Shown here: positions 7,811 through 16,625 of the stretch, in pieces
Layout: the number at the start of each line of letters is the position of its first letter
Position numbering within the stretch: position 1 is the first letter of the stretch
Origin: Pseudacidovorax sp. NFM-22
GTDB lineage: Bacteria > Pseudomonadota > Gammaproteobacteria > Burkholderiales > Burkholderiaceae_C
NCBI RefSeq assembly: GCF_021401245.1
Contig: NZ_JACBFY010000006.1
Span: forward strand, 434,001 to 498,000
DNA length: 64,000 bases
Direction of reading: 5' to 3'
Translations under genes and position numbers: made by a program
Notes under the pieces: model-generated
The model's input: only the letters and a program-made list of their open reading frames with translations
Database searches by the model: none
What the model was told of the DNA's origin: nothing

Positions 7811-10800
7811 ATCCCTCGCGTCCCTTCATCGAGCGGCCGGTCGCCACCGGGCTGCTGATGCTGGCCATCGTGCTGGCCGGCCTGGTGGGCTTGCGCTTCC
7901 TGCCGCTGGCGGCCCTGCCGCAGGTGGACTACCCGACCATCCAGGTGCAGACGCTCTACCCGGGCGCGAGTCCCGAGGTCATGAGCCGCACAGTCAGCGC
8001 GCCGCTGGAGCGCCAGTTCGGCCAGATGGCCGGCCTCAACCGCATGAGCTCCACCAGCGCGGCGGGCGTGTCGCTCGTCACGCTGCAGTTCGACCTGGAC
8101 CAGACGCTGGACGTGGCCGAGCAGCAGGTGCAGGCCGCCATCAACGCGGGCGGTTCCTTCCTGCCCACCGACCTTCCCGCGCCGCCGGTCTATGCCAAGG
8201 TCAACCCGGCCGACGCGCCGATCATGACGCTGGCGGTCACGGCCGACACCCTGCCGCTGACCGAGGTGCAGAACATCGTCAACACCCGGCTGGCGCAGAA
8301 GATCAGCCAGGTCAGCGGCGTGGGCCTGGTCACGCTGGCGGGCGGCCAGCGGCCGGCCGTGCGCATCCAGGCCAACACGCAGGCGCTGGCCTCGGCCGGC
8401 ATCGGGCTGGACACGCTGCGCAACGCCATCGCCGCCGCCAATGCCAATGGCGCCAAGGGCAGCTTCGACGGGCCGCAGCGGGCCTACACCATCAACGCCA
8501 ATGACGCGCTGCTCACCGCGGCCGACTACAAGAAGCTGATCGTCGCCTGGAAGAACAACGCGCCGGTGCGGCTGTCGGATGTGGCGCGCGTGGTCGACGG
8601 CGCCGAGAACGCGCAACTGGGCGCCTGGGCCGGCCTCAAGGACGACCAGCCCCAGGCCAACGGGGCCGGCGACGGCTCGCTGCGCCAGTCGATCATCGTC
8701 AACGTGCAGCGCCAGCCGGGCGCCAACGTGATCTCGACCGTGGATGCGATCCGCGCCCGCCTGCCCGAGCTGCAGGCGGCCATGCCGGCCAATGTGCGGG
8801 TGGAGGTGCTGTCGGACCGCACCTCCGGCATCCGCGCCTCGGTCGAGCATGTGCAGATGGAACTCGTGCTGGCCGTGGTGCTGGTGGTGCTGGTCATCTT
8901 CCTGTTCCTGCACAGCCTGCGCGCCACGATCATCGCCAGCATCGCAGTGCCCATCTCGCTCATCGGCACGGCCGGCGTGATGTACCTGCTGGGCTATTCG
9001 CTCAATAACCTGAGCCTGATGGCCATGACCATCGCCACCGGCTTCGTGGTGGACGATGCCATCGTGATGATCGAGAACATCGCCCGCAAGCTGGAGGAGG
9101 GCGAGCCGCCCTTCAAGGCCGCGCTCGATGGTGCTTCGCAGATCGGCTTCACCATCATCTCGCTCACGGTGTCGCTGATCGCGGTGCTGATTCCGCTGCT
9201 GTTCATGCAGGACGTCGTCGGCCGGCTGTTCCGCGAATTCGCCGTCACGTTGGCCATCACCATCCTGATCTCGGCGGTGGTCTCGCTCACGCTGGTGCCC
9301 ATGATGGCCGCGCGCTGGCTGGAGCCCGAATCGAAGAGCGGCGGCCGGCTGGGCCGCACGGTGCAGCGCTTCTTCGACCGCGTGATCGCCCGCTACGACG
9401 TGGGGCTGGGCTGGGTGCTGCGCCACCAGGGCCTGACGCTGGTGGTGGCCGTGGGCACGCTGGCACTCACGGCGCTGCTGTACGTGGTCATCCCCAAGGG
9501 CCTGTTCCCGACACAGGACACCGGCCAGCTCCAGGCCCGCATCGAGGCCTCGCAGGACGTGTCGTACGAGCGCATGGCCCAGCTGCAGGAGCGTGCGGCC
9601 GCCGTCGTGCTGGCCGATGCCGACGTGCAGAGCGTGAGTTCGGTGGTGGGCGTGGACGGCGCCAGCAACATGGCGCTCAACACCGGCAGCATGCTGATCA
9701 ACCTGCGCCGCAGCCGCGACGCGCAGGAGGTGGTGATGAACCGGCTGACCCAGGCGGTGCGGTCGCAGGTGGCGGGCGTCCGGCTCTACCTGCAGCCGAC
9801 GCAGGACCTGACCATCGACGCCGAATCCGGCCCCACCGAATTCCGTGTGGCGCTGGAGGGTTCGGACACGGCCACCGTCAACGACTGGGCGAAGAAGCTG
9901 GTGGCGCGCCTGGGCAACGAGCCGCTGGTGCGCAATGCCACCACCGACGCCGGCGCGCAGGGCCTGGCCGCCTATGTGGACATCGACCGCAACACGGCCT
10001 CGCGCCTGTCGGTCACGGCCAGCTCGGTGGACGATGCGCTCTACAGCGCCTTCGGCCAGCGCATCGTCTCCACCATCTTCACCGAGACCAACCAGTACCG
10101 CGTGATCCTGGAGGCGCAGCGCGAGGGGCTCGATTCGCCCCAGGGCCTGGGCAGCCTGCAGCTGCGCACCGGCGGCGGCACGGCCACGCCGCTGTCGGCC
10201 TTCGCCACCGTGCGCGAGCAGCCTGCGCCGCTGCAGATCACGCGGGTGGCGCAGTACCCCGCGGCCACCGTCGGCTTCGACACCGCGCCGGGCGTGGCGC
10301 TGGGCAAGTCGGTGTCGGCCATCCGCGCGGCGGCGAAGGAGATCGGCGTGCCCGCCAGCATCAACCTGCGCTTCCTGGGGGCGGCCGGGGCCTACGAGAA
10401 CTCGCTCACCAGCCAGCTGTGGCTGATCCTGGCGGCGGTGGTGTGCGTGTACATCGTGCTCGGCGTGCTGTACGAGAGCTATGTGCACCCGATGACCATC
10501 CTGTCGACGCTGCCCTCGGCGGGCGTGGGCGCGCTGCTGGCGTTGATGCTCACCGGCAACGACCTGGGCGTGATCGGCATCATCGGCATCATCCTGCTCA
10601 TCGGCATCGTCAAGAAGAACGCGATCATGATGATCGACTTCGCCATCGACGCCGAACGCAACGAGGGCAAGCCGCCGGAAGAAGCCATCCGCCAGGCCGC
10701 GCTGCTGCGCTTCCGGCCCATCCTGATGACGACGCTGGCGGCGCTGTTCGCGGCGGTGCCGCTGATGCTGGGACTAGGCGAGGGCGCCGAGCTGCGCCGG

Positions 10801-10977
10801 CCACTGGGCCTGTCGATCTTCGGCGGGCTGGTGCTGTCGCAGCTGCTCACGCTCTTCACGACGCCGGTGATCTACCTGGCCTTCGATCGCCTCGGCCGGC
10901 GCTTCTCGCGCCGACGCCGTGGCGAGGATGACGGCGACGGTGGCACCACGGCCCCCGCACCGGAGGCCCGCGCGTGA
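7807..10977 (+). CDS. mdtB: RND efflux pump inner-membrane subunit (MdtB-like)
   Basis: Proton-driven resistance-nodulation-division transporter, 1056 residues, in the MdtB branch as judged by its opening NPSRPFIERPVATGLLMLAI and the stretch LAALPQVDYPTIQV. Twelve membrane helices in the standard 1+5 / 1+5 arrangement with two large periplasmic porter loops. TM4 carries the proton-relay motif in ATGFVVDDAIVMIENIAR (two adjacent Asp), and the TM10-TM11 region has GIVKKNAIMMIDFAID. MdtB and MdtC form a heterotrimer in E. coli (two MdtB to one MdtC), exporting bile salts and some drugs. It starts inside the end of mdtA (ATGA) and its TGA overlaps the GTG of mdtC. Confidence 0.93.
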   Translation: MNPSRPFIERPVATGLLMLAIVLAGLVGLRFLPLAALPQVDYPTIQVQTLYPGASPEVMSRTVSAPLERQFGQMAGLNRMSSTSAAGVSLVTLQFDLDQTLDVAEQQVQAAINAGGSFLPTDLPAPPVYAKVNPADAPIMTLAVTADTLPLTEVQNIVNTRLAQKISQVSGVGLVTLAGGQRPAVRIQANTQALASAGIGLDTLRNAIAAANANGAKGSFDGPQRAYTINANDALLTAADYKKLIVAWKNNAPVRLSDVARVVDGAENAQLGAWAGLKDDQPQANGAGDGSLRQSIIVNVQRQPGANVISTVDAIRARLPELQAAMPANVRVEVLSDRTSGIRASVEHVQMELVLAVVLVVLVIFLFLHSLRATIIASIAVPISLIGTAGVMYLLGYSLNNLSLMAMTIATGFVVDDAIVMIENIARKLEEGEPPFKAALDGASQIGFTIISLTVSLIAVLIPLLFMQDVVGRLFREFAVTLAITILISAVVSLTLVPMMAARWLEPESKSGGRLGRTVQRFFDRVIARYDVGLGWVLRHQGLTLVVAVGTLALTALLYVVIPKGLFPTQDTGQLQARIEASQDVSYERMAQLQERAAAVVLADADVQSVSSVVGVDGASNMALNTGSMLINLRRSRDAQEVVMNRLTQAVRSQVAGVRLYLQPTQDLTIDAESGPTEFRVALEGSDTATVNDWAKKLVARLGNEPLVRNATTDAGAQGLAAYVDIDRNTASRLSVTASSVDDALYSAFGQRIVSTIFTETNQYRVILEAQREGLDSPQGLGSLQLRTGGGTATPLSAFATVREQPAPLQITRVAQYPAATVGFDTAPGVALGKSVSAIRAAAKEIGVPASINLRFLGAAGAYENSLTSQLWLILAAVVCVYIVLGVLYESYVHPMTILSTLPSAGVGALLALMLTGNDLGVIGIIGIILLIGIVKKNAIMMIDFAIDAERNEGKPPEEAIRQAALLRFRPILMTTLAALFAAVPLMLGLGEGAELRRPLGLSIFGGLVLSQLLTLFTTPVIYLAFDRLGRRFSRRRRGEDDGDGGTTAPAPEARA

Positions 10978-13900
10978 ACCTGTCGCGCCCCTTCGTGCTG
11001 CGGCCGGTGGCCACGGTGCTGCTGACCCTGGGCATTGCGCTGGCGGGCATCCTGGCCTTCTTCAAGCTGCCGGTGTCGCCACTGCCCAAGGTGGATTTCC
11101 CGGTCATCAGCGTCAGCGCCAGCATTGCCGGCGCCAGCCCCGACACCATGGCCAGCAGCGTGGCCACGCCGCTGGAGCGGCGGCTGGGCGTGATCCCGGG
11201 CGTGAACGAGCTGACCTCGACCAGCTCGGTGGGCTCCACGCGCATCACGCTGCAGTTCGACCTGGACCGTGACATCGATTCGGCCGCGCGCGAGGTGCAG
11301 GCCGCCATCAACGCGGCCCGTGTCGACCTGCCGGCCACCCTGCGCAGCAATCCGACCTACCGCAAGGCCAACCCGGCCGCGGCGCCGGTCATGATCATCG
11401 CGCTCACCTCCAAGACGCGCACGCCCGGGCAGATCTACGACACCGTCTCCAACATCGTGAGCCAGCGCCTTTCGCAGGTCGAAGGCGTGGGCGACGTGGA
11501 GATCGGCGGCGGCTCGCTGCCGGCCGTGCGCGTGGAGCTGGAGCCCTTCAGCCTCAACCGCCTGGGCATCAGCACCGAGGACGTGCGCGCGGCCATCCAG
11601 GCCAACAACGCCAACCGGCCCAAGGGGGTGATCGAGAGCGAGGACCGGCGGCTGCAGATCTACACGCCGTCCCCGGGCCTGCGCGCGGCCGACTACCGCG
11701 ACCTGGTGATCGCCTGGCGCAACAACGCGGCCGTGCGCCTGAAGGACGTGGCCGAGGTCATCGACAGCGTCGAGAACACGCGCACCCTGGGCCTGTTCAA
11801 CGGCCAGCCGGCCATCGTGGTGCTGCTGCGCGCCCAGGCCGACGCCAACGTGATCGAGACGGTGGACGCGGTGCGCGCGCTCATCCCCTCGCTCAAGGCC
11901 CAGCTGCCGCAGGACATCGAGGTGCAGGTGGCCTCGGACCGCACCGCCTCCATCCGCGCGGCGCTGCACGAGGTCGAGTTCACGCTGATGATCTCGGTCG
12001 CGCTGGTGGTGCTGGTGGTGGGCCTCTTCCTGCGCCGGGCGCGGGCCACCATCATCCCGACGGTGGCCACGGTGGTGTCGCTGCTGGGCACCTTCGGCGT
12101 GATGTACCTGCTGGGCTTCTCGCTCAACAACCTGAGCCTGATGGCGCTTACGGTGGCCACCGGCTTCGTGGTGGACGACGCCATCGTGGTGCTGGAGAAC
12201 ACGCAGCGCCACATCGAGAACGGCATGGGCCGATTGCAGGCGGCGCTGCAGGGCGCGCGCGAGGTGGGCTTCACCGTGCTGTCCATCAGCCTGTCGCTGG
12301 TGGCGGTGTTCATCCCGCTGCTGTTCATGGGCGGGCAGGTCGGTCGGCTGTTCCACGAGTTCGCGGTGACGCTGTCGGTGGCGGTGCTGATCTCGCTGGT
12401 GATCTCGCTCACCACCACGCCCATGATGTGCGCGGCCCTGCTGCGGGCGGAGGGCTGGTACCAGCGCCGCCCGCCCGGGCCGCTGGGCCGCCGCTGGGCG
12501 CCGGTGAGCGCTTGGCTGGGCCGCCAGGGCGACCGTCTGTGGGGCGGCATCCTGCGTGGCTACGCCCGCAGCCTGGACTGGGCGCTGGCCAGCAAGACCA
12601 TCGTGGTGATCTCGCTGCTGGCGGTGATCGGACTGAACGTCTACCTGTTCGTCCATGTGCCCAAGGGCTACTTCCCGCAGCAGGACAACGGGCAGATCAA
12701 CGCCGGCCTGCGGGCCGACCAGAGCATCTCGTCCGTCGCGCTGTCGGCCAAGCTCAAGCAGGCGGTGGACATCATCAAGGCCGACCCCGCGGTGGACACG
12801 GTGGTGGGCTTCACCGGCGGCACGCGCGCGGGCGGCGGCTTCATGTTCGTCAACCTGAAGCCGCTGGCCGAACGGGGCGTCAAGACTCAGGTGGTGATCG
12901 ACCGGCTGCGGCCGCAGCTCAACCAGCTCACGGGCCTGCGGGTGTTCCTGGGGCCGGTGCAGGAGCTGCGCATGGGCGGGCGCTCCAGCAACTCCACCTA
13001 CCAGTACACGCTGCGCGCCGACAACATCACCGACCTGCGGGCCGCCTCGGCCAAGCTGGCCGCGCGCATGGCCGAGCTGCCGCAACTGGCCGACGTCGAC
13101 GGCGAGAGCTCCAACGACAACGGTGTCGAGACCTTCCTGTCGGTGGACCGCGACGCGGCCGCCCGGCTGGGCGTCGATACCACGGCGATCAACAGCGCGC
13201 TCTACGACGCCTACGGCCAGCGCTCGGTGGCCACCATCTACAACGACCTGAACCAGTACTCGGTCATCATGGAATGGGCGCCGCGCTTCCAGACCTCGCC
13301 GCTGGCGCTGAAGGACCTGTACGTGCCTTCCACGCTCAGCAGCGTGACCAATGCCGACGGCAGCACGGGCAGCACCTCGCTGCAGGCCAACACCGACAGC
13401 AGCACCGGCACCTCGACCACCACTTCGGCCAACCCGGGCCAGCGCGGTGCCTCCACCGGGCAGGCGCTGGCCACCAGCACCACGACGCTGGTGCCGCTGT
13501 CGGCCTTCGCCACGCTCAAGGAGCGGGCGGTGCCCAGTTCCATCAGCCACGAGGACACTGAGCTGTCGAGCACCATCTCCTTCAACCTGCCCGACGGCGT
13601 GACGCTGCAGGAGGCGCAGGCCGCGATCAAGCAGGCCGAGAACGACGTGGCCCTGCCCATCAACGTGCGCGGCAGCTTCGGCGGCACGGCGCGTGCGGCG
13701 CAGCAGAGCGGCAACCAGCAGGCGCTGCTGATCGTGGCCGCCATCGTGGTGATCTACATCGTGCTGGGCATCCTGTACGAGAGCCTGATCCATCCGGTGA
13801 CGGTGCTCACCACGCTGCCTTCGGCCGGCGTGGGCGCGGTGCTGGCGCTGCTGATGCTGCGCATGGACCTGTCGATCATGGCGCTGATCGGGCTCTTCCT

Positions 13901-14258
13901 GCTGATCGGCATCGTCAAGAAGAACGCCATCATGATCATCGACTTCGCGCTGGAGGCGCAGCGCCAGCGCGGCCTCACGGCCACCGAGGCGGTGCGCGAG
14001 GCCAGCCTGCTGCGGCTGCGGCCCATCCTCATGACCACGCTGGCCGCCATGCTGGGCGCGCTGCCGCTGGCCATCGGCTTCGGCGTGGGCTCGGAACTGC
14101 GCCAGCCCCTGGGCGTGACCATCATCGGCGGCCTCGTGGCGAGCCAGTTGCTCACGCTGCTCACCGTGCCCGTCATCTATGTGCTGATGGACCGCCTGCG
14201 TCCCGGCGGCGGGCGCGTGCCGCCCATCGGCATCCACGAACACGCTTCCATCCGATGA
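10974..14258 (+). CDS. mdtC: RND efflux pump inner-membrane subunit (MdtC-like) with Ser/Thr-rich insertion
   Basis: Second RND subunit, 1094 residues with a GTG start overlapping the mdtB stop. The opening NLSRPFVLRPVATVLLTLGI and LPVSPLPKVDFPVISVSAS identify the MdtC branch. The TM4 motif ATGFVVDDAIVVLENTQRH and the region GIVKKNAIMIIDFALEAQRQ are intact, so the subunit should be functional. It is longer than E. coli MdtC (about 1025 residues) mainly because of a low-complexity Ser/Thr/Gln-rich stretch at about residues 786-838, between LKDLYVPS and LVPLSAFATLKE, in the second periplasmic loop. The stop overlaps the start of the outer-membrane factor gene (ATGA). Confidence 0.93.
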   Translation: MNLSRPFVLRPVATVLLTLGIALAGILAFFKLPVSPLPKVDFPVISVSASIAGASPDTMASSVATPLERRLGVIPGVNELTSTSSVGSTRITLQFDLDRDIDSAAREVQAAINAARVDLPATLRSNPTYRKANPAAAPVMIIALTSKTRTPGQIYDTVSNIVSQRLSQVEGVGDVEIGGGSLPAVRVELEPFSLNRLGISTEDVRAAIQANNANRPKGVIESEDRRLQIYTPSPGLRAADYRDLVIAWRNNAAVRLKDVAEVIDSVENTRTLGLFNGQPAIVVLLRAQADANVIETVDAVRALIPSLKAQLPQDIEVQVASDRTASIRAALHEVEFTLMISVALVVLVVGLFLRRARATIIPTVATVVSLLGTFGVMYLLGFSLNNLSLMALTVATGFVVDDAIVVLENTQRHIENGMGRLQAALQGAREVGFTVLSISLSLVAVFIPLLFMGGQVGRLFHEFAVTLSVAVLISLVISLTTTPMMCAALLRAEGWYQRRPPGPLGRRWAPVSAWLGRQGDRLWGGILRGYARSLDWALASKTIVVISLLAVIGLNVYLFVHVPKGYFPQQDNGQINAGLRADQSISSVALSAKLKQAVDIIKADPAVDTVVGFTGGTRAGGGFMFVNLKPLAERGVKTQVVIDRLRPQLNQLTGLRVFLGPVQELRMGGRSSNSTYQYTLRADNITDLRAASAKLAARMAELPQLADVDGESSNDNGVETFLSVDRDAAARLGVDTTAINSALYDAYGQRSVATIYNDLNQYSVIMEWAPRFQTSPLALKDLYVPSTLSSVTNADGSTGSTSLQANTDSSTGTSTTTSANPGQRGASTGQALATSTTTLVPLSAFATLKERAVPSSISHEDTELSSTISFNLPDGVTLQEAQAAIKQAENDVALPINVRGSFGGTARAAQQSGNQQALLIVAAIVVIYIVLGILYESLIHPVTVLTTLPSAGVGAVLALLMLRMDLSIMALIGLFLLIGIVKKNAIMIIDFALEAQRQRGLTATEAVREASLLRLRPILMTTLAAMLGALPLAIGFGVGSELRQPLGVTIIGGLVASQLLTLLTVPVIYVLMDRLRPGGGRVPPIGIHEHASIR

Positions 14259-15727
14259 AGACCCGCCTCGCTCCTTCCGCCTTCCTCGCGCGCCGGCAGC
14301 TGCTGCTGTCGGCGCCGGCAGCCGTCCTGCTGGCCGGCTGCGCCGTGGGACCGCGCTATGCGCCGCCGGCCGATGTCGCCCCCACGGCCTTCAAGGAGGC
14401 GCCGGCCGTGGCCGGCTGGTTGCCCGCCGCGCCGGGCGACACGCTGGACAAGGGACCATGGTGGAAGCGCTTCGACGACCCCCAGCTCGATGCGCTGGCC
14501 GAGCGCGTGCAGGTGAACAACCAGAACATCGCCGTGGCCGTGGCCGCCTACAGCCAGGCCCAGGCGCTGGTGCGTGAGCAGCGCGCTTCGCTGCTGCCGT
14601 CGCTCACGGCCAGCGGCAGCGGCCGCCGCAGCGGGCCCGTCCGGAGCAACAGCGGCACGTCGCCGTCCAACAGCTTCTCGGCCGGGCTGACGGCGAGCTG
14701 GGACGCCGACCTCTGGGGCCGCCTGCGCCTGTCGGTGGAAAGCGCCAGTGCCAGCGCGCAGGCCAGCCAGGCCGACCTGGCGGCGGCCCGGCTGTCGGCC
14801 CTGGGCGCGCTGGCCACCAACTACCTGCAGCTGCGCGCGACGGATGCCGAGATCGCGCTGCTGGACCGCACGCTCGAAGGCTACGAGCGCTCGCTGACCA
14901 TCACACGCAACCGCTACCAGGCAGGCATCGCGGCGCAGACCGATGTGCTGCAGGCACAGACCCAGCTGGTCAGCGCGCGTTCGGACCGGGCAGGCCTGGT
15001 GCGCGACCGGGCCGTGCTGGAGCATGCGATCGCCGTGCTGGTGGGCGTGGCGCCCGCCGACTTCCGCATCGCGCCGCAGGCCGACTGGCTGCCGGTGGTG
15101 CCCGCGGTGCCGCTGAGCCTGCCGGCCGAACTGCTGCAGCGCCGGCCCGACATCGCGGCGGCCGAACGCGCGATGGCGCGGGCCAATGCGCAGATCGGCA
15201 TCGCGCGCAGCGCCTACTTTCCCAGCCTCAATCTCACGGCCTCGGTCACGGGCAGTGCGAGTCGGGTGGGCGACCTGTTCAATGCCTCGAACCTGCTGTG
15301 GGCGCTGGGCCTCTCGGCCGCGCAGACGGTGTTCGATGGCGGCGCCATCGCGGCCCAGGTGGATGCGGCCGGTGCCACCTACCAGGGCGCGGTGGCCAGC
15401 TACCGGCAGACGGTGCTCACCGCCTTCCAGGCCGTGGAGGACCAGCTGAGCAATGCTGCCGCGCAGGCCGAGCAGGCCGTGCTGCTGCGCCAGGCCTCGG
15501 AAGCCGCGGACCTGACGGAGCAGCAGATCCTCAACCGCTACCGCGCCGGCCAGGTGAACTACACCGACGTGGTCACGGCCCAGGCCTCGGCCCTGAGTGC
15601 CCGGCGCAGCCTGCTCAATGCGCAGCTGTCGCGTCAGGCCTCGGCCGTGGCGCTGATCCAGGCGCTGGGTGGGGGCTGGGAGGCCGACTGGCTGCGGCCA
15701 CCGGCCGCTGTGTCCGCGCCCCGCTGA
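14255..15727 (+). CDS. Outer-membrane efflux lipoprotein, NodT family
   Basis: TolC-like channel that completes the MdtABC pump, 490 residues. The signal peptide ends in a lipobox LLAGC (about residue 28), so the mature protein is lipid-anchored. Diagnostic NodT segments: AVGPRYAPP after the lipobox, PWWKRFDDPQLDAL, the two outer-membrane-efflux repeats with LTASWDADLWGRLRLSVESA, NRYQAGIAAQTDVLQAQTQL and, in the second half, LPAELLQRRPDIAAAERAMA and NRYRAGQVNYTDVVTAQ. Start overlaps the mdtC stop (ATGA), so the four genes are one translationally coupled unit. No terminator is seen in the 161 bp that follow. Confidence 0.93.
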   Translation: MKTRLAPSAFLARRQLLLSAPAAVLLAGCAVGPRYAPPADVAPTAFKEAPAVAGWLPAAPGDTLDKGPWWKRFDDPQLDALAERVQVNNQNIAVAVAAYSQAQALVREQRASLLPSLTASGSGRRSGPVRSNSGTSPSNSFSAGLTASWDADLWGRLRLSVESASASAQASQADLAAARLSALGALATNYLQLRATDAEIALLDRTLEGYERSLTITRNRYQAGIAAQTDVLQAQTQLVSARSDRAGLVRDRAVLEHAIAVLVGVAPADFRIAPQADWLPVVPAVPLSLPAELLQRRPDIAAAERAMARANAQIGIARSAYFPSLNLTASVTGSASRVGDLFNASNLLWALGLSAAQTVFDGGAIAAQVDAAGATYQGAVASYRQTVLTAFQAVEDQLSNAAAQAEQAVLLRQASEAADLTEQQILNRYRAGQVNYTDVVTAQASALSARRSLLNAQLSRQASAVALIQALGGGWEADWLRPPAAVSAPR

Positions 15728-15888
15728 CGGTCCGCCCTCGCACGCTCCGCCGTGCGGCCCGGTGCGTGGCGACCTCCCAGATCGCTCCGCATTCGCTTTC
15801 CAGAATCGCCCTCCGCATCCCTCGGTCGGCCGGGCGCGGGCATGCGGGCGCCGGCGTGGGGCCGTGCGATTCATCCGGGAACAGGGCA

Positions 15889-16593
15889 ATGAACGATTCG
15901 ACCGCCAGCCGGCTGCGGCCGGCGCGCAGGCTGCCGTGGCTGATGCTGGCGCTCACCCTTGCAGGCTGCGCGCCCAGCCGCGTCGCGTGGCGCAATGCAT
16001 CGCCGCAGGACGAGGAGCAATGGCGCCGCCAGCAGAAGCTGCAGCAGCAGCCCGACTGCAGCGTCGCGCTGTGGGGCGATTCGATCCTGCACGGGGCGCA
16101 CAACGGCGCCCATCGCCTGGCCGAGCCGCCGGCCGCCATCCTCCAGCGGCTGCGGCCGCTCTATGTCGTGGAGGACAACTCGGTGCCGGGCGACAGCGCC
16201 TATGCGCGCCAGCCCCAGTTCGCCCGGCTCACGCTGAGGGCCCGCATCGTGGTTCTGCAGTACGGCATCAACGACGCCGGCCACCGCTATCCCTATGAGC
16301 CGTCCTTCCGGGCGATGGTGGCGCATGTGAAGGCCGAGGGGCGCACGCCGCTCATCACCGGCCTGTCGCGGGTGATCGGGGGCATGGCCGGCCGCGACGA
16401 GAACGATGCCATCGCCCGCCGCATCGCCGCCGACACCGGCAGCGTGTTCGCCGATTGGGGCGAGGTGCGCTTCGATCCGGCCGACATGGCCGACGGCGTG
16501 CACCCGGGGCCGCGCTATGCCGAGCGGCTGACGGCGCAGCTGGCGAAGGCGCTGGACCGCGTGGCGCCCGAGTGCGCCGCGTCCGGGGCCTGA
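15889..16593 (+). CDS. SGNH/GDSL-hydrolase-like lipoprotein
   Basis: A 234-residue putative lipoprotein esterase. The N-terminus RRLPWLMLALTLAGCAP is a signal peptide with lipobox LAGC. The fold residues of SGNH hydrolases are present: block I Ser in WGDSILHG, block III Asn in QYGINDAG, and the C-terminal Asp/His pair in DGVHPGPRY. Substrate (acyl, acetyl or sugar ester in the envelope) unknown. The ATG at 15889 has an AGGG element 6 nt upstream. Preceded by 161 bp without a recognisable feature after the efflux operon and convergent with the GGDEF-EAL gene. Confidence 0.8.
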   Translation: MNDSTASRLRPARRLPWLMLALTLAGCAPSRVAWRNASPQDEEQWRRQQKLQQQPDCSVALWGDSILHGAHNGAHRLAEPPAAILQRLRPLYVVEDNSVPGDSAYARQPQFARLTLRARIVVLQYGINDAGHRYPYEPSFRAMVAHVKAEGRTPLITGLSRVIGGMAGRDENDAIARRIAADTGSVFADWGEVRFDPADMADGVHPGPRYAERLTAQLAKALDRVAPECAASGA

Positions 16594-16625
16594 GCGCGCC
16601 GCTCACCCCGCGGCGTGCCAGGCGC

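Noticed and set aside
7210..10488. A 1092-codon open frame on the minus strand opposite mdtB
   Set aside because: Composition is His/Gln/Arg-rich without domains, and it mirrors mdtB's codon pattern; a high-GC antisense artefact.
10872..14243. A 1123-codon open frame on the minus strand opposite mdtC
   Set aside because: Same reason: mdtC is unmistakable and the antisense frame has no recognisable fold or start signal.
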